Shown here in pieces: positions 27,601 to 39,325 of a stretch of DNA of 64,000 nt. Under the pieces are notes generated by a model. The model worked only from the letters and a program-made list of their open reading frames with translations. It did no database searches and had not been told where the DNA came from. Both the position numbers and the translations under genes were made by a program. Numbering within the stretch: the first letter of the stretch is position 1; every line of letters starts with the position of its first letter. The stretch comes from Apis mellifera (lineage: Eukaryota > Arthropoda > Insecta > Hymenoptera > Apidae). The stretch is from contig NC_037641.1 in NCBI RefSeq assembly GCF_003254395.2, positions 11,742,501 to 11,806,500 of the forward strand. The letters are read 5' to 3'.

Positions 27601-29549
27601 TCTGGATCATCGTTTGTCCCGAAAGGAATCCGGCCGTTGGATAGAAATCTCTTAGCGATATTGGCTTGGCCGATGAATGCAGCACGGTGCGTGGCGCGAT
27701 CTGAAAGGGCGAAATACAAAGAAGGGGTTGAGCTTCTTGCGCGGCTCGCTCTTTTCGAGCATCCACCTGGACCCGTTATTCATCGTCTTTGCCGGCCAAC
27801 GACGAATAAGACGAGGGGAGAAAGAGAGAGTATTTTCAGCCATTTTTCGCGACTTCACAGGGATCCGAACAAACCGTATCGATACGAATTCCTTTTACCC
27901 TTCACTTCTCTCTCCTCCCCTTCTTTTCTAATCTCCGTTAACTTTGATAAATACATCGATCCTAAAGTTTCCACCGCCTCGGAAACTTTCGTTTCAAAGG
28001 GTGCTTTCTTCTCGTCCGACTTCGAATTCGACCTCGAAACAGGCTTCCCCTTTTTACAGAACAGCTACTGTATTTATATATATAAATATATCGTTCGCAG
28101 GATCTCGACGCGTTGTATTTCGTCGGAATCGGGATCCATCCGTATCAAGGCCAAGGGGGCAACGATAAATAATCTGCCCCGTACGCGATAAAGCGCATCG
28201 ATCCACCGTTCTCTCGCGCAGGATAAATTCTGGAGGGGGTCGAGTTTCGACGAAGGGACGCGACTCTGTTATTCTGTTCCACGCTCTCGCGGCACATGGA
28301 ATAAAGAAAACCGATATTTCGGGGTCGGAAGAATTTGAGCGAAATGGCGCGACCGGCTGTTTGTTCCGCTCTTTCGTTTTCGCCCACGCTCCTTCCAATT
28401 GCTTCCAATCCGCGCGGACGATTACGGAATGGAGGAACGGAGAATTAACATGACAAAGGGCGCGCACCAGGTGGTGGTCGCGCGGAGAGACGGGACTCGA
28501 AACGAAATTGGCGAGCGAAAGGTGTGTTATATCGGGCGTGGACGGGCGTATGAACGAGAATGAGCGATAAAAGCCGATTGATTTCTCTTAATAGCGGCGC
28601 GCTAAAAAAACAATAGCCGCGTGACGAATAGTCACGAATTTGTCAACGAGAGAAAAAGCGTCAGGTTGGACGGATTCGATCGATCCAATCCTCTCTCTCT
28701 CTCTATCTCTCTCTCTTCGTAGTTGTAAGAACGCGATTCCCTCTATGCGCGGGGGATATATATTTGGATCGAGAGAGAGAGAGAGAGGGGGGAAGGAAAA
28801 AATCGGTGGCGCGAAATTAAATCCGACTCGACCTCGAAAAAGCGATATTAAAATACCAGGACATTGAGCCGGCTTTTCGAATTCTCTCCCGTCACTCAAC
28901 TGCACGCCCGCCGCGACTCCTCTTTCCGCCAGCCCGATCCTGAGAGCGCGCCCGCGCGCGGACGCGTTCATCCCGCATTGTCAGTCGCAGCTGACAACGC
29001 GAGCGGAACAACGAGCAGATTTGCATGCGATTCCAAGATCTATTACGCGCTCCCGAACCGCCATCCACCATTTTTTCCCCCCTCTCTCTCTCTCTCTCTC
29101 TCCCTTTCTCCCGCGTTTTTCCCCGCGCGTTTTCAGACGCGGCGTCGACCGCCGCGGATTCGATCCGCGAGCTGCGCGCGCGGCGGTTAATTTGAGTGGA
29201 AATCCTCGTTCCATTGCAGCGCCGTTACGCGCGCCAGACGATGCAATTTTTTCCGTACTCCCGGCCCGTAATGTTGGAGGGAAGAGGGGGAAGTTGAACG
29301 TGGGGCACGTAGATCCTCCTCCCTCCGAGAGAACCGTGGTAATTCCTGATATTGCGCCACGCGTAATTGATTATCGGGAATTATCGATTACAGCGGATAC
29401 GGAGGATGGACAGAAAGAAAGAGAGAGGGAGAGGGAGAGAAGAGAACTGTTATGGATGGTTGAAAATGGCGAAACGATTCCGCCCGATTGATAAAAAACG
29501 GACAATTTTTCCGTAATGTCGACAACGCGGGTGAGAAATTATATACGCG

Positions 29550-29552
<3 letters not shown>

Positions 29553-29619
<67 letters not shown>
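29553..29619. repeat. (TA)n microsatellite, about 66 bp
   Basis: This is the longest AT dinucleotide tract in the window, with a single G interruption near its right end. It creates Tyr-Ile repeat frames on both strands that are not genes. Confidence 0.95.
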
Positions 29620-32600
29620 GTTGGTGAAACGCGTCGAAGCCGGGTCTGCAACATCCACCGCCAAACGGGAAACGCGTGTAAAACGAATGTACCGTGAAAT
29701 AACAGACTGCGCGAGAAAAAAAAAATAATAAAAAAGAAAAAAAAAAAAGAGCTTTAAAAGAGGGCTTAATTCCATTATTTAACGAAAACATAAACACGGA
29801 TGCGCGCGCTCGCGGACGGATCTACGCGACCGGTCGCGCGTTGTTATTTCCCTCCGCCGTGTGTGCGAAACGGTGTTTAAACAGCTCGCGCGTGTACGCC
29901 TCGCGCCATCCACTCGATCCCCGCGCGTGCAGATTCCCCCTCCCCTCCCCTCCCCCTATTACCGACCCACCTCGGGACGGAACAAAAAAAGCGCTTGGAA
30001 AACAACCGGTTCGGTAATCGATTTCGATTATTTATACCGGCGAGATTACAACGAGGATGGAGGGGAGGGGCACGCGTTTCCACTTTGCATTTCACTTTGC
30101 CTCCCCCTTTTCCCAAAGATCCCCCTTGACAACTCGTCAATTATTTACGCGGCTCGGTGGAAAAGGCGCGTACGCTGAAAAAAACTCTCTCTCTCTGTCT
30201 CTGTTTCGCTTTCGTTATGGTTGAAACGAGATAACGCGGCGGTGGTTTACATTTCATGGGAGCTGGGAATCTTGGCGCCGCCGTATTATTCAGCGGCCGC
30301 CACCGTAAAAGTCTCGTGCCGCCTAACTTTTCTTATTCCGTTGGGCTATCCCCACGAGCGCACCGTCCCGGAAACGCGTCGGTTTACGGGATTAGGTCGA
30401 GCAGACGCGAGAGGACAAGGAAAGTAACCGAAACTTTTTTTCCCCCGAATTTCGTTTCCTCTTCATTCCGTTTCTTTCCTTTTCCTTTTCTTTCTTTCTT
30501 TTTGCCGCGGTTATACGTTGTCCCCCGCTCCCCCTGGACGGCGGGAGTGGAAAACAAAAAACGTAGCCAGGCAGCAAAATAAATATAGCCCGTAGTAGTA
30601 GTCCGTATTCTTCGCCGAGGCATTGTGGTCGGCGCGACGCGGTAAAATACGACGCTTTTATTATCCTATGAGTTTTAGCGTGGCGCAACGCGGCCGGAAT
30701 AAACTCTCGAGAAGACTGCGGCGAAGGGTAAACTTGGGGCGAGGGAGGGGAGTAAAACCGTTGCACCTCGGACTAAACCAGGCCGGGGGATCTTCGGATT
30801 CTCGTGTCTCCTATTTATCATACAAACTTTTCTTCATTTTTTACCACCCAGCCAAATGGTACGTACATGCGTTTGTACGCGACCCTTTCCCTCGAAAGTT
30901 GGAAATCTGCTTTATCCATTTATTCTTGCGTCTATCCATACGCGTATCCAACTTCAGACAGGCAAGAATTCCTCCTCTCCGAGCGTTATTCGGCTTTCGA
31001 GATTCTTTCGAGATTGAGAGAAGGAAAGGATGAGAGATAGAAAAAAGGAGGTAAGAGAGAGAGGAGGGGAGTCGAGTTCAGCTTTGGCATCGAAAGAAAG
31101 TGGTCGGTAATGAGCGAGGATACGGGCGAAAAATTATCTCGGCTTAATTGCTCCCGCGTTCGTTTTTTCGTTATTAGCCGGAGTTCCAAAACGAAGAGGG
31201 GAGAGGAGGTCATCACCGCGGTCGGCTTCGTGGCTTTGAGCACGAACGACAGTTGGAAGGGAGACGAGGGAGAGAGAGGAGAGGAAGAGAAGGCTGCCTT
31301 TGCTCGCACACGTAGGCCGATCGAGCGGAAATTTATTCGACGATTAAACGTTTGATCGGCGGACCAACCGGTGGTACACGCAATTCCATTAGAACAGGGC
31401 TGCGCACGGTTGATTTCTAACGCGACCCCCGGAATAAACTGATTCATACGATTACCCCGACGTAGTCGCGTTATTCCATTACACCGGGTTCAATTATTTA
31501 TGGCAAGGATCGGCGGTGGGATCCGATATATCGAGAAATACCACGATTTGAAGAGAACGCGATTATACGCCTATTTCGGTGCGCAACGCTTGCAACCGAA
31601 CGTACAAACGTAAGCCGGTTGCGTTCGAATAATTCGAGAGATCTCCCTCTTCCTTTCTCGTCAAGAGAGAATAAAAGAAGAAGACGACTTTGTTTTTCCA
31701 CGATTGAAACGATTCTCGAGAAGAAGGAAGACCGCTGTTCTTACACTCTCGAGGGGTTATCGTGGAAAATGAGGGGAATAAATCGGCGCGTTATCGGCGC
31801 GCACACCGTCGATAGAGAGGGAAGGGGTTATCGGCTGCACCCTGTGCGCGCAACGTTCACGAAAGGGGCGGCCTTGCGATAACGATGCAACAGATTCCCA
31901 TCGATGATGGCAGAAGTACGTAGCACGTAATCGGGGTCGGTTCGGTGAGCACACCAGCCTCGCAGCTGATCGACCCGCAACTACGATGTTCCGGAGATTA
32001 CCGGATACTCAATTAAGGGATTCGGTATCATAGAATTCGAGAGCTTCGGATTAAGGACGCTTATCGCGGGAGTAACTTTGGATTATAGACCGTCGTGCGA
32101 GAGAGCCGCGTTCCGCGCGCGGAATCCTATCTGTTCGGCCCACCACTCGCCGAAATATGCCCACCCCCCCTCCCCCCTTTCCAATTATGCGCATTTCCCC
32201 GCCCTCTCGGAGGGGGATTCTCGTAATAAAAATTTTAAACCTTTCGGAAACGATCGTGCGAAAAAAAGGAAGTAACGGGGAAAAGTGTGGACATGGAGCG
32301 GTGTCGATGATTTGCTAGCCATCGTTAGCGTAATTAGTAATATCTGATTAACTAAACCGGAATGGAATCGGATTAAATGAAATCGGAACGCGAATCGCGG
32401 TAGCTCGTAAATCAGCTTATCCAGCTGCAACTTGTCCTTTATTCATCGTATTTGAGCTTATTTGCAGTTACACTCTACATTTACCGTCTATTGCCTCTGT
32501 GCCGATAAATATCGTATCATTATCGTTCCCATTAACCAGCCTACCAGCGCGATATTACCGATGATCAATTTGAAATCTGTGCAAATCGCCTACTCGAAAT

Positions 32601-32826
32601 CACTCTTTCGTAACTTTGGTACACACATACGTATGTATTAACAACAGCCTCGTTTGCATTTCCGTTCGATTGAACACGACCTCCTTTAATTTACGCGTCG
32701 AAGAAACACCTCGGATTGCGAGCGCGATGCACTGCGCGGCGAAAAGTACTTTCCATCCTTCCACGAAAAACGAACGAACGAAAGGAGGGAGAAAAGAAGA
32801 GAAAAGAATCGCGGAGTAATACGACG

Positions 32827-32832
32827 GCTCAC
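32827..32832 (-). other. Splice donor of TMTC exon 1
   Basis: GTGAGC follows the exon end ...GATGATCG on the minus strand. The exon leaves two bases of an Arg codon, so the next exon should supply one base and then continue as the Ala-Ile that usually follows the Asp-Asp pair in this family. It agrees with donor consensus at five of six intron positions. Confidence 0.75.
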
Positions 32833-32918
32833 CGATCATCGTAGACGAATCCCGCTTGCAGGGTGTTGCAATAGAGGGCCGTGGCGACGAGGGCGCAGGC
32901 TACGGCTAGGATATCCAT
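32833..32918 (-). CDS. TMTC: First coding exon of a TMTC-family O-mannosyltransferase
   Basis: Reading leftward from an ATG at 32918, this exon encodes 28 residues plus two bases of an Arg codon and stops at the donor CG|GTGAGC. The peptide starts MDILAVACALV, continues ALYCNTLQ and ends AGFVYDD-R. This is the N-terminus of TMTC proteins: one hydrophobic segment, the Y-x-N-T-L sequence, then an aromatic residue before the Asp-Asp pair at the start of the first luminal loop. Length from Met to Asp-Asp closely matches vertebrate TMTC2 as I remember it. TMTC proteins are ER membrane enzymes that O-mannosylate cadherins, with about ten membrane helices followed by TPR repeats. An in-frame TGA lies about 90 codons upstream with no intervening ATG, so 32918 is the first in-frame start. 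The rest of the gene should lie to the left. The paralogue (TMTC1 or TMTC2 type) is uncertain. Confidence 0.85.
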
Positions 32919-32919
32919 G

Positions 32920-32925
32920 TCACAT
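32920..32925 (-). promoter_or_regulatory. Start-stop upstream ORF (ATG-TGA) before the TMTC start
   Basis: On the minus strand the leader ends CCACGATGTGACATGG. An ATG followed at once by TGA ends one base before the TMTC ATG. The upstream ATG has A at -3, a favourable context. The main ATG has G at -3 and G at +4. Start-stop elements are known in other eukaryotic mRNAs to stall ribosomes and lower translation of the main frame. That it does so here is inference, and it matters only if this leader is present in the mature mRNA. Confidence 0.5.
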
Positions 32926-33525
32926 CGTGGCGAGGACGGTGGCGACGGCAGCGATGTCGACGGTAGCGGCGGCGGCGGCCTCTTAACTTGTTGCACGTCC
33001 GCGGGCCTTCCTCCTCCACCTCCACCTCCGCAGCCCCTCCTTCTCCACCTCCTCGCTCCACCGGCTCGCCGTACGGCGGTCGAGACGTCCGCCGGACGGT
33101 CCAGCGACCGCCGCTCTGACGCCTGCCCGGATGTATCTCGCCCGGGACGAATGTCGGTGACACGTCGCGAGAAGGGAGCCAGCGATCAAGCCGCGCCACC
33201 ACACTCCTCGCGCTCCTCGATTCCTTCCGCCGACCGGTCCTTCCTCCTCTCCCGCTCGTCTTCCGTCACCACGTCAACGGACCCTGGACATCCGGGGAAT
33301 CCGCCAACACGCGGAGGGATCGCGCGCCTTCCCTCTTCCACCGCGGCACTCTCCTTTTTTATTAACTCCCCCGACGATCAAACACTCGCTCCATTCACCG
33401 ATTCCTTCCACCCCCTTCCACTCGCGTTTCAACACTGCGCCAATTCCAACACTCGTCGAGAACTCGTCGTCGAGTCGGGTGGAAAAAAAATCTTTCTCTC
33501 TCGCGACCGATCTACCTCTTCCTCC

Positions 33526-33552
<27 letters not shown>
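33526..33552 (+). repeat. (GA)n tract in the TMTC upstream region
   Basis: About 13 GA units. On the TMTC strand this is (CT)n, a possible site for GAGA-type factors. Similar GA/CT tracts lie at about 13271-13294, 17253-17274, 35450-35475, 37412-37436, 48119-48140, 50603-50624 and 50767-50791. Confidence 0.9.
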
Positions 33553-33559
<7 letters not shown>

Positions 33560-33622
33560 TAAAACGTTATCGAAACACACGCGACGCGGGTTCCTTTCCT
33601 CCGCGCGCGACCGAACCGAACC

Positions 33623-33676
33623 GAGGAGGAGGAGGAGGAGAAGGAGGAAGAGGAGGAGGAGGAGGAGGAGGAGGAA
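33623..33676 (+). repeat. (GGA)n trinucleotide repeat
   Basis: Interrupted GGA/GAA units, about 54 bp, upstream of the TMTC start. It gives poly-Gly or poly-Ser in translated frames, which are not real proteins. Confidence 0.9.
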
Positions 33677-33983
33677 GAGCAGCGGCGAAGGTGGTCAAGG
33701 TGCAGCGGATCGGTCGCGTTTCGAAACAAGCCGAGCGTTTATCCTCGAGCGACGATACGGCGACGAAACGTTTGTTCCGGGAAACGATGGACTCGCGACG
33801 CGGCGCATGTTCCGAATGCGGAACGCCAACTGTCGCGCGCCCCCCGAGGACGAGAGCTTTATACGAGCGGGAGACGGGCATCGATCGGACGGGCGCTTGC
33901 GCTTGCCCGCTTCTCCGGCTCTCCTCCTCCTCCACCTCCTCCGATATGCTTCCTGGTCCTTCTTCGCCTCTCCCTCTCTCTAT

Positions 33984-34012
33984 CCTCTCCTCTCCTCTCC
34001 TCTCCTCTCCTC
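33984..34012 (+). repeat. TCTCC pentamer array
   Basis: About six tandem copies of a CT-rich pentamer. Other pentamer arrays in the window are GAGGA-type at about 48915-48938, GGAAA at about 7568-7590 and AAAAG at about 54674-54700. Confidence 0.85.
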
Positions 34013-35443
34013 GCGGCGCGCTTTCGAGCGAGCTTGCCTTCCTCCCCCACGACCGGCCGCGATCGCGACCACGACCGCGACCAAACGGACTGGATTAACC
34101 GCAAACCCCGAGGACTACAGGTGACCGATCGCCACCCCTTTCGAGAACGCGTGCGACGACTCTTGCGTCTCGCCACGTGGACCTCCTTCCGACCGAGATT
34201 ATCCTGTACGAGCGATATAATGAGCATGGAGCGTGTTCCATCCGTGGTGAGTGAAATACGCGAGAGGAGGAAGAGACGGAGGGGAGGGTAATGGGGGGGG
34301 AGGACAACAGGTGTTAAAGGGAGGGATTCGAAGATTTCTTCTCGCGGCGAGTCGAAAGAGGATCGCGTAATCGAGCAGGGTTGTTCCTGCCCCTCCCCCC
34401 GGCAACCGCTCTCGTTTCAATGCTCCAATTGCCACGATTAATCGCTATAGCGGATAATTAATTGCGCGCAAGGGGCTGCGTGAAGCGTATATTCGTCACG
34501 AGTATTGTTTCAACAGTGGCAGTTGGCGCACCCGGTGATGCTACGCTTAGTCGCGGTGTACGCGATTGTGCATATATATATGTATGTGTATACATATCTT
34601 CGCTTGCTCCGCGGATATATTCTCGCGGAATTTTCGATTAACCAAACGGACGTGTCGTCGACGTATCGCGTCGAGAGAGAAAGAGAGAATAACGCTTCGT
34701 TCGAAAATATGCATAACAAAAAACGCGATATAATTTCATTGTCCTCCCCTTCTCTCCCTTCTTCTCCGTGAAATTTTCATCGCACGATCCGTTCCACCAC
34801 GTATTCCCCCTTCAGCTTTTAATAAATAACCCGGGGACAAATTAACGTTAAACACGAGCGTCGAATCGATCTACGATTAATATTAAACGGGTGTCGACGA
34901 GGCGAAGGGGAAAAAAAACAAAGAAGAAAGGAGAGGGGAGAAAAAAAACGCAATCACGACGGAACCTCTAATCAGCCCGCCGCCAACCTCTCAGCTACTT
35001 AACCGCCTCCCTACGTCGCATAAAGAGTCGATCGAAAATCGGCAGAGGGAGGGGAGGGGGAAGAGCGCCCCGGAACGAAGCACGAGTAAACAATTCCGCG
35101 CACGAAATGGCCACCGCCGGACGATTATATACGGGAGGGAAGGGAAGGGTCGGAGTCTATGAGGCGACGTATATTATGGCTGCACACGTGCACACCATTC
35201 GAACCACCAAACCCAACGGAACGACCTTCTTCTTCCGTTCCTTCTTCATTTTCCCCGCTCGCCCAGGGGATGACACGGGTTGGGATGTGTTCGAGCGAGT
35301 CGAGTCGCCACGAAACCGTACACAACGATTTTTCGCGTCCACACCTTAACCCTCGTGATCGGCGTTCGATCAATTACGTAATAACGATAGCCGGTGCGTC
35401 GCAGTTAACGTACGAAGGAAAAGGAAGAAACGTCTCTTGAAAG

Positions 35444-35479
<36 letters not shown>

Positions 35480-35844
35480 TACTACTTTCCGGTGGCCGTA
35501 ATGTAAACGTGTGGCGAGCGTGTGGACGTGTGCAGGGGCAAGGCATACCCTGTTATTTGTCCCACGCGGCGGGCAGATTAAGATAATGGGCTAATGCGGG
35601 CCCACCGCGCGCGCCACGTTGTACCCGGCGACCGATAGTGGCAGCTGGACATCGCCGTGTCGGTGCGGGGCAAGGGGAGGGTGGGGAGGAGAGGAGGGAG
35701 AGGAGTAGAGATACGATGACCGGCGGCCACGCGATCCTCCCGGACAAGCTCCCGGTTATAACGCGCCTCGTTGCGAATTATCGTGCGAAGTGATCAACGG
35801 GCATGCGCACTCGAGTCTCGAAGGCGCCCTCGAATCGAAGCCAA

Positions 35845-35868
35845 CTTCTCGCTCCGCGGAGCGAGAAG
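35845..35868. repeat. 24-bp perfect palindrome
   Basis: The two 12-base arms, CTTCTCGCTCCG and its exact complement, meet with no spacer. Such a palindrome is not expected by chance in 64 kb. It may form a cruciform or bind a dimeric protein. Confidence 0.85.
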
Positions 35869-36182
35869 CGTTGCACACCTGCGTTGTTACACGCCACGGG
35901 GTGTACAACACGAGGATATATATATACGGATCCGTTTCTTTCGCGTTCACTACTCCACGATTTCGAAACGCACGTCGATATCGTTTTCACCATCGTCGAG
36001 CATTCGTAAGAGAGAGAAAGGGAGATAGAGAGAGAGAGATGAACGAACGGTTTTTCTTCTCCCTTCTCTCGTTCGAGCGTTCGATTCGAACGAGAAAGTA
36101 GGTGGCGGTGGCGAGAGATGACGAAGTTTAAAGGACAGAAAGGTTTTTGCCGAGGCCACCGGGGGGCTCGAGTTCAGGAGAT

Positions 36183-36239
36183 GAAACCCGCCCTCGAGAG
36201 TTTCACGCCTCTAACGGCTGGCTTAAAAACTGTTAGAGG
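36183..36239. repeat. Two tandem hairpins
   Basis: GAAAC (36183-36187) pairs with GTTTC (36199-36204 region) around CTCGAG. Immediately after, CCTCTAAC (36208-36215) pairs perfectly with GTTAGAGG (36232-36239), extendable by a G-U and a G-C pair. The stem is too short for a canonical miRNA precursor. Confidence 0.6.
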
Positions 36240-39200
36240 TACAAAAAGCTTTTTTCCCCGGCCAGTTCTCGGATTTAGATTAAAAAACTTAACGAAAGGG
36301 AAGGGAAGAAAAAACATACAGACACTTTTGTCCCTCGCTCTTATTACGTCGCTCTGTCGTTATTAAAATTGTACATAGCCAACCATCCGTTTCTTTCGAT
36401 TCCTCCTTTTTTTCCCCGAAAGGGAAAACGATAATCGAGAGAAGGGAGGGGAAAAAAAAAGAACACGCGTTTCCACTTAGAGGAAGGAGAAGATTGACAC
36501 GAGTCACTTTGTTGGAAAGATTTCCCCCTCCTCCGTTACTTTTACACGCCACGCAACTTGTTTCCGGTTCACGGCGATAATATCGATAGACGATGGCGAG
36601 AGACAGTCAAGAACGAATCTCGCTCTCCCTCCCCCCCCCCCCCCGCGTTGGAAATTGAACGTCATCGCGATTTCATTCGAAGGAAATTAATTCCGATGCG
36701 AGGAGGAGGGGTGTTTGGAATATCTAGGTTACGCTCGAGCTACGGGGAGGGGGGAATAATAGTGGGAAAAGAAGTGGAGAAACGATGGCGTTCTCGATGG
36801 ATCTGACGGGTTTGACGACTGTAAAATCCTACCTGTTACTCTTCGTTCCTCTTCACAGTTTTCGGCCGCGCGAAATATCGTAAACGGAGGCGGGGGGCGG
36901 GGGAGGAGGAAATTGGTAACGGCTTTGGATACGATTCGGCTCGAAGGAATCGGTAGCCCTCGAACGGGGAGAGGATTAACGAATTTTCGCCGGATAGAAC
37001 GCGGGTAACGAAACGCGAATAGTTCGAATTAGAAACAATTTTTCGATGATCGACGAATCACGGGGGTGGTGATCCGTGGAGAATGGTAGATGGGTAGACC
37101 GCGTACACACGGTCGACGCGGAACGACATTCGGACGTCGCGTCGGGATAGCAGAGAGAGAGAGGGAGGAAAAAAAAAACAAGAGACAGAGAGAAATACGG
37201 AACGGGAATCGAAGCGCGTCGAAATACAATTTGACGAGCGAATTTCACCGAACAATAGAAAAACCGTGATTTCTGAATAAAATTCTATAACGGTTTGTTA
37301 TAACGCGGACAACCTCGTAAATATTATTTCGATCGCGGCCTTCCAGATAAATACCCGTCTTTGAGCAAACGATCGGATCGAGCCTTTCCAAATCCCCCCC
37401 AAAAAAGCTTCCTCTCTCTCTCTCTCTCTCTCTCTCACGCTCTCTGCATCCATATATCTCCCCCGGTTGATGCTATTATATAGGTGTCCGCGGACAGCGT
37501 TTTAATCGGCGAATCGGTACGGAGGGGATGAAAAAGGAAAAAATTGGTCGATAACCGGTATCGACGATAGTGATTATCGATCGACACGCGCATTTTCGAC
37601 GTGTTGTCGCGAACATCACGGTGGAGGAGGGAACGAGGCAGGGCTCGTTCCACGTAACTCGTTCGCTATCGAAACTGGCGCGTTACCGCGTTGCCGAGAT
37701 TTTTCCGATATCCGTGCCGCGGGCTCCACGAACGGCGCGGAAAATTCAACGCCATTATTCGAGCACGGTGTTCCCGGAACGAGCCACGTTTCGCCGCCCG
37801 CCGGCTGCCCTCGGCGTCCCCTGTGTGTACACGCTCGGACGCCGTTGTAACTACAGGCCGAATGTTGTTAACAACCGGTATCGAGAGTAGGTTCAACACG
37901 GCGCGGCGAAATCTACGAGGGCCCGCGCGTTTTCACGCCGCGCCGAGTCGAGACGATCTCGATTCAACCTTTCGCGCCCGTCCGGGGATACGCGTCATCT
38001 ATGTTTGCCTCTCGAATCGAGTCGACCGACACGAGCTTCGACAACAACGTTTCTCTGTTTACTTTAAACCCTTCCCTTCCGTTTTCGTTAAGTCGACGAG
38101 GCGAGAAGTTGTCGGTGGTATTGTCATTAGATCGCAGGTTTGGTGCTTGAAACAGCGCTCGAATCCAACGAAAAACGAAACTGGAGATCGCGCGACGCAT
38201 CAATCACGCAAGTAACGAGATCCTCGCGTCTCCAATTAGCGTTCGCGTGTTTCGAGCATGATGGAGCATGGGCCAACAACAACAGGTCCCTTCTTCTCCA
38301 CGATTTTATTAAATAATTCGATCGACTCGCGAATCGAAACGCGCTCGAATAACAAGGACGAACACGTTGAATGAACGTGGATAATATCGGTTAATTGGGC
38401 GATAATTAAGTAATAATTTATTGGCACGGAGCCCGATCGAGGCGGATACGTGATACGCGAGGTAAAATCTGGCCAATTGACAGCCAACATTTCGCCCAAT
38501 TACAATTTCGCCTATATATAACATTACTTTTCGATCGACGAGCGGTTTCGTTTGTATTATTAATCCTCCGGGGGCGGGAGGGGGTGCAGGGGGGAATTAT
38601 TGAAAAGGCCGGCGGCGGTGGCGCGCGATTCATCCGATTCCTCCTCCTCGGCCGGGTAACCGAATAGCGAAGGAGGCCGGCCAAGAACAATGGTAAGAAG
38701 TGGGACGCGAACAATAAAGTGCGAATCAAAGGGGTTATTCGCCGAGACCTATTTTCGTCTATGACTGGATGGATTTTTTTTCTCCTCCTCCTTTCCTCTC
38801 CTCTCTCCTTTTCTCGAATTCCGACCGATATAGGGGAGAGGCCACTACGCGCGCCACTTATCGATCCCCGTCCCACCTTTGTGCGCGCCCGGGGAACACA
38901 ACGATGGATTAAATATTTCCACCCTTCAGCTCGACCGACTATTAAGCAATAGCAGGGCAAAAGCAGAAATCGATGGGACCGCAGAGCGAGAGAGCGTAAC
39001 CTTTGATTTCCACGGAGATCATTCGAAGGAGAGAAGGGTGAAATTTCGTAGGAGGTTTTTCTCGTGAAAGGAAAACCGATTCTTCCGGCTCCGAGGAAAG
39101 GGAGGAGGACGGTTGTCAACGGTTGAAAAATCGTGGAAATATCGAGAGCCGGGGTCGTTAATAAAGATTAAATCTTAACGGGGGAGGGGAAGGGTAATGT

Positions 39201-39325
39201 ACTTTTTCATCGGAAAGATGGTGGAGGAAGGGCTAATCCATCCGCGATACCTTTGAAAATTCATCGGGTTATCAAAGGACTGTATCCTGCGGCCGGCAAA
39301 ACCGGCTTCATTACCGGGGAAAAGG

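Larger units (their letters stand above)
1..32832 (-). other. Probable long first intron of TMTC (partial)
   Basis: This is everything downstream of the TMTC donor within the window. I scanned the minus strand for the next conserved TMTC segment, looking for the Phe-Trp-Gly triplet that follows the first loop in this family and for a phase-matched Ala-Ile start, and found neither. The intron therefore probably runs past position 1. It contains AT microsatellites, GA/CT tracts, poly-A tracts, one copy of an AT-rich dispersed repeat and a few low-confidence short open frames. A nested gene cannot be excluded, but none is recognisable. Confidence 0.55.
24627..32832. other. Non-coding stretch, no gene seen
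   Basis: This stretch lies between the 24.5-kb locus and the TMTC exon. It holds poly-A/T tracts (about 25750-25775, 26738-26770, 29715-29750), GA tracts, AT microsatellites and GC-rich unique DNA. A frame of 184 codons at 27637-28191 shows no domain and includes a TA repeat near its end. A weak acceptor-donor pair at about 25277 and 25390 encloses a purine-rich frame that I do not trust. Confidence 0.5.
32919..34210 (-). promoter_or_regulatory. Probable 5' leader and promoter region of TMTC
   Basis: This stretch is immediately upstream of the TMTC start and is among the most GC- and CpG-rich parts of the window. On the minus strand the first 180 bases are rich in CCG, GGA and GAG triplets. 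Farther upstream lie a (GA)n tract at 33526-33552, a (GGA)n tract at 33623-33676 and a pentamer TCTCC array at 33984-34012. No TATA box or arthropod initiator is convincing, so the transcription start cannot be placed. The plus strand is open for 405 codons here (32881-34098), starting on GTG, but this is the antisense of the exon and a product of GC-rich sequence. I see no good acceptor between the leader and the ATG. Confidence 0.45.

Noticed and set aside
32881..34098. 405-codon plus-strand open frame, the longest in the window
   Set aside because: It starts on GTG, is the antisense of the TMTC first exon and its GC-rich leader, and consists of Ser, Arg, Gly and Pro runs from simple repeats. 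No domain is visible.
37691..38215. 174-codon plus-strand frame
   Set aside because: It is Arg-rich, with no domain, no splice context and dense CpG.
38695..38702. ATG immediately followed by the donor GTAAGA
   Set aside because: A single ATG plus donor is expected by chance several times in 64 kb, with no supporting exon.
38418..39119. 233-codon minus-strand frame
   Set aside because: It is Arg/Ser/Pro-rich with no domain, and crosses non-coding DNA. Long frames are common here because the stop codons are AT-rich.
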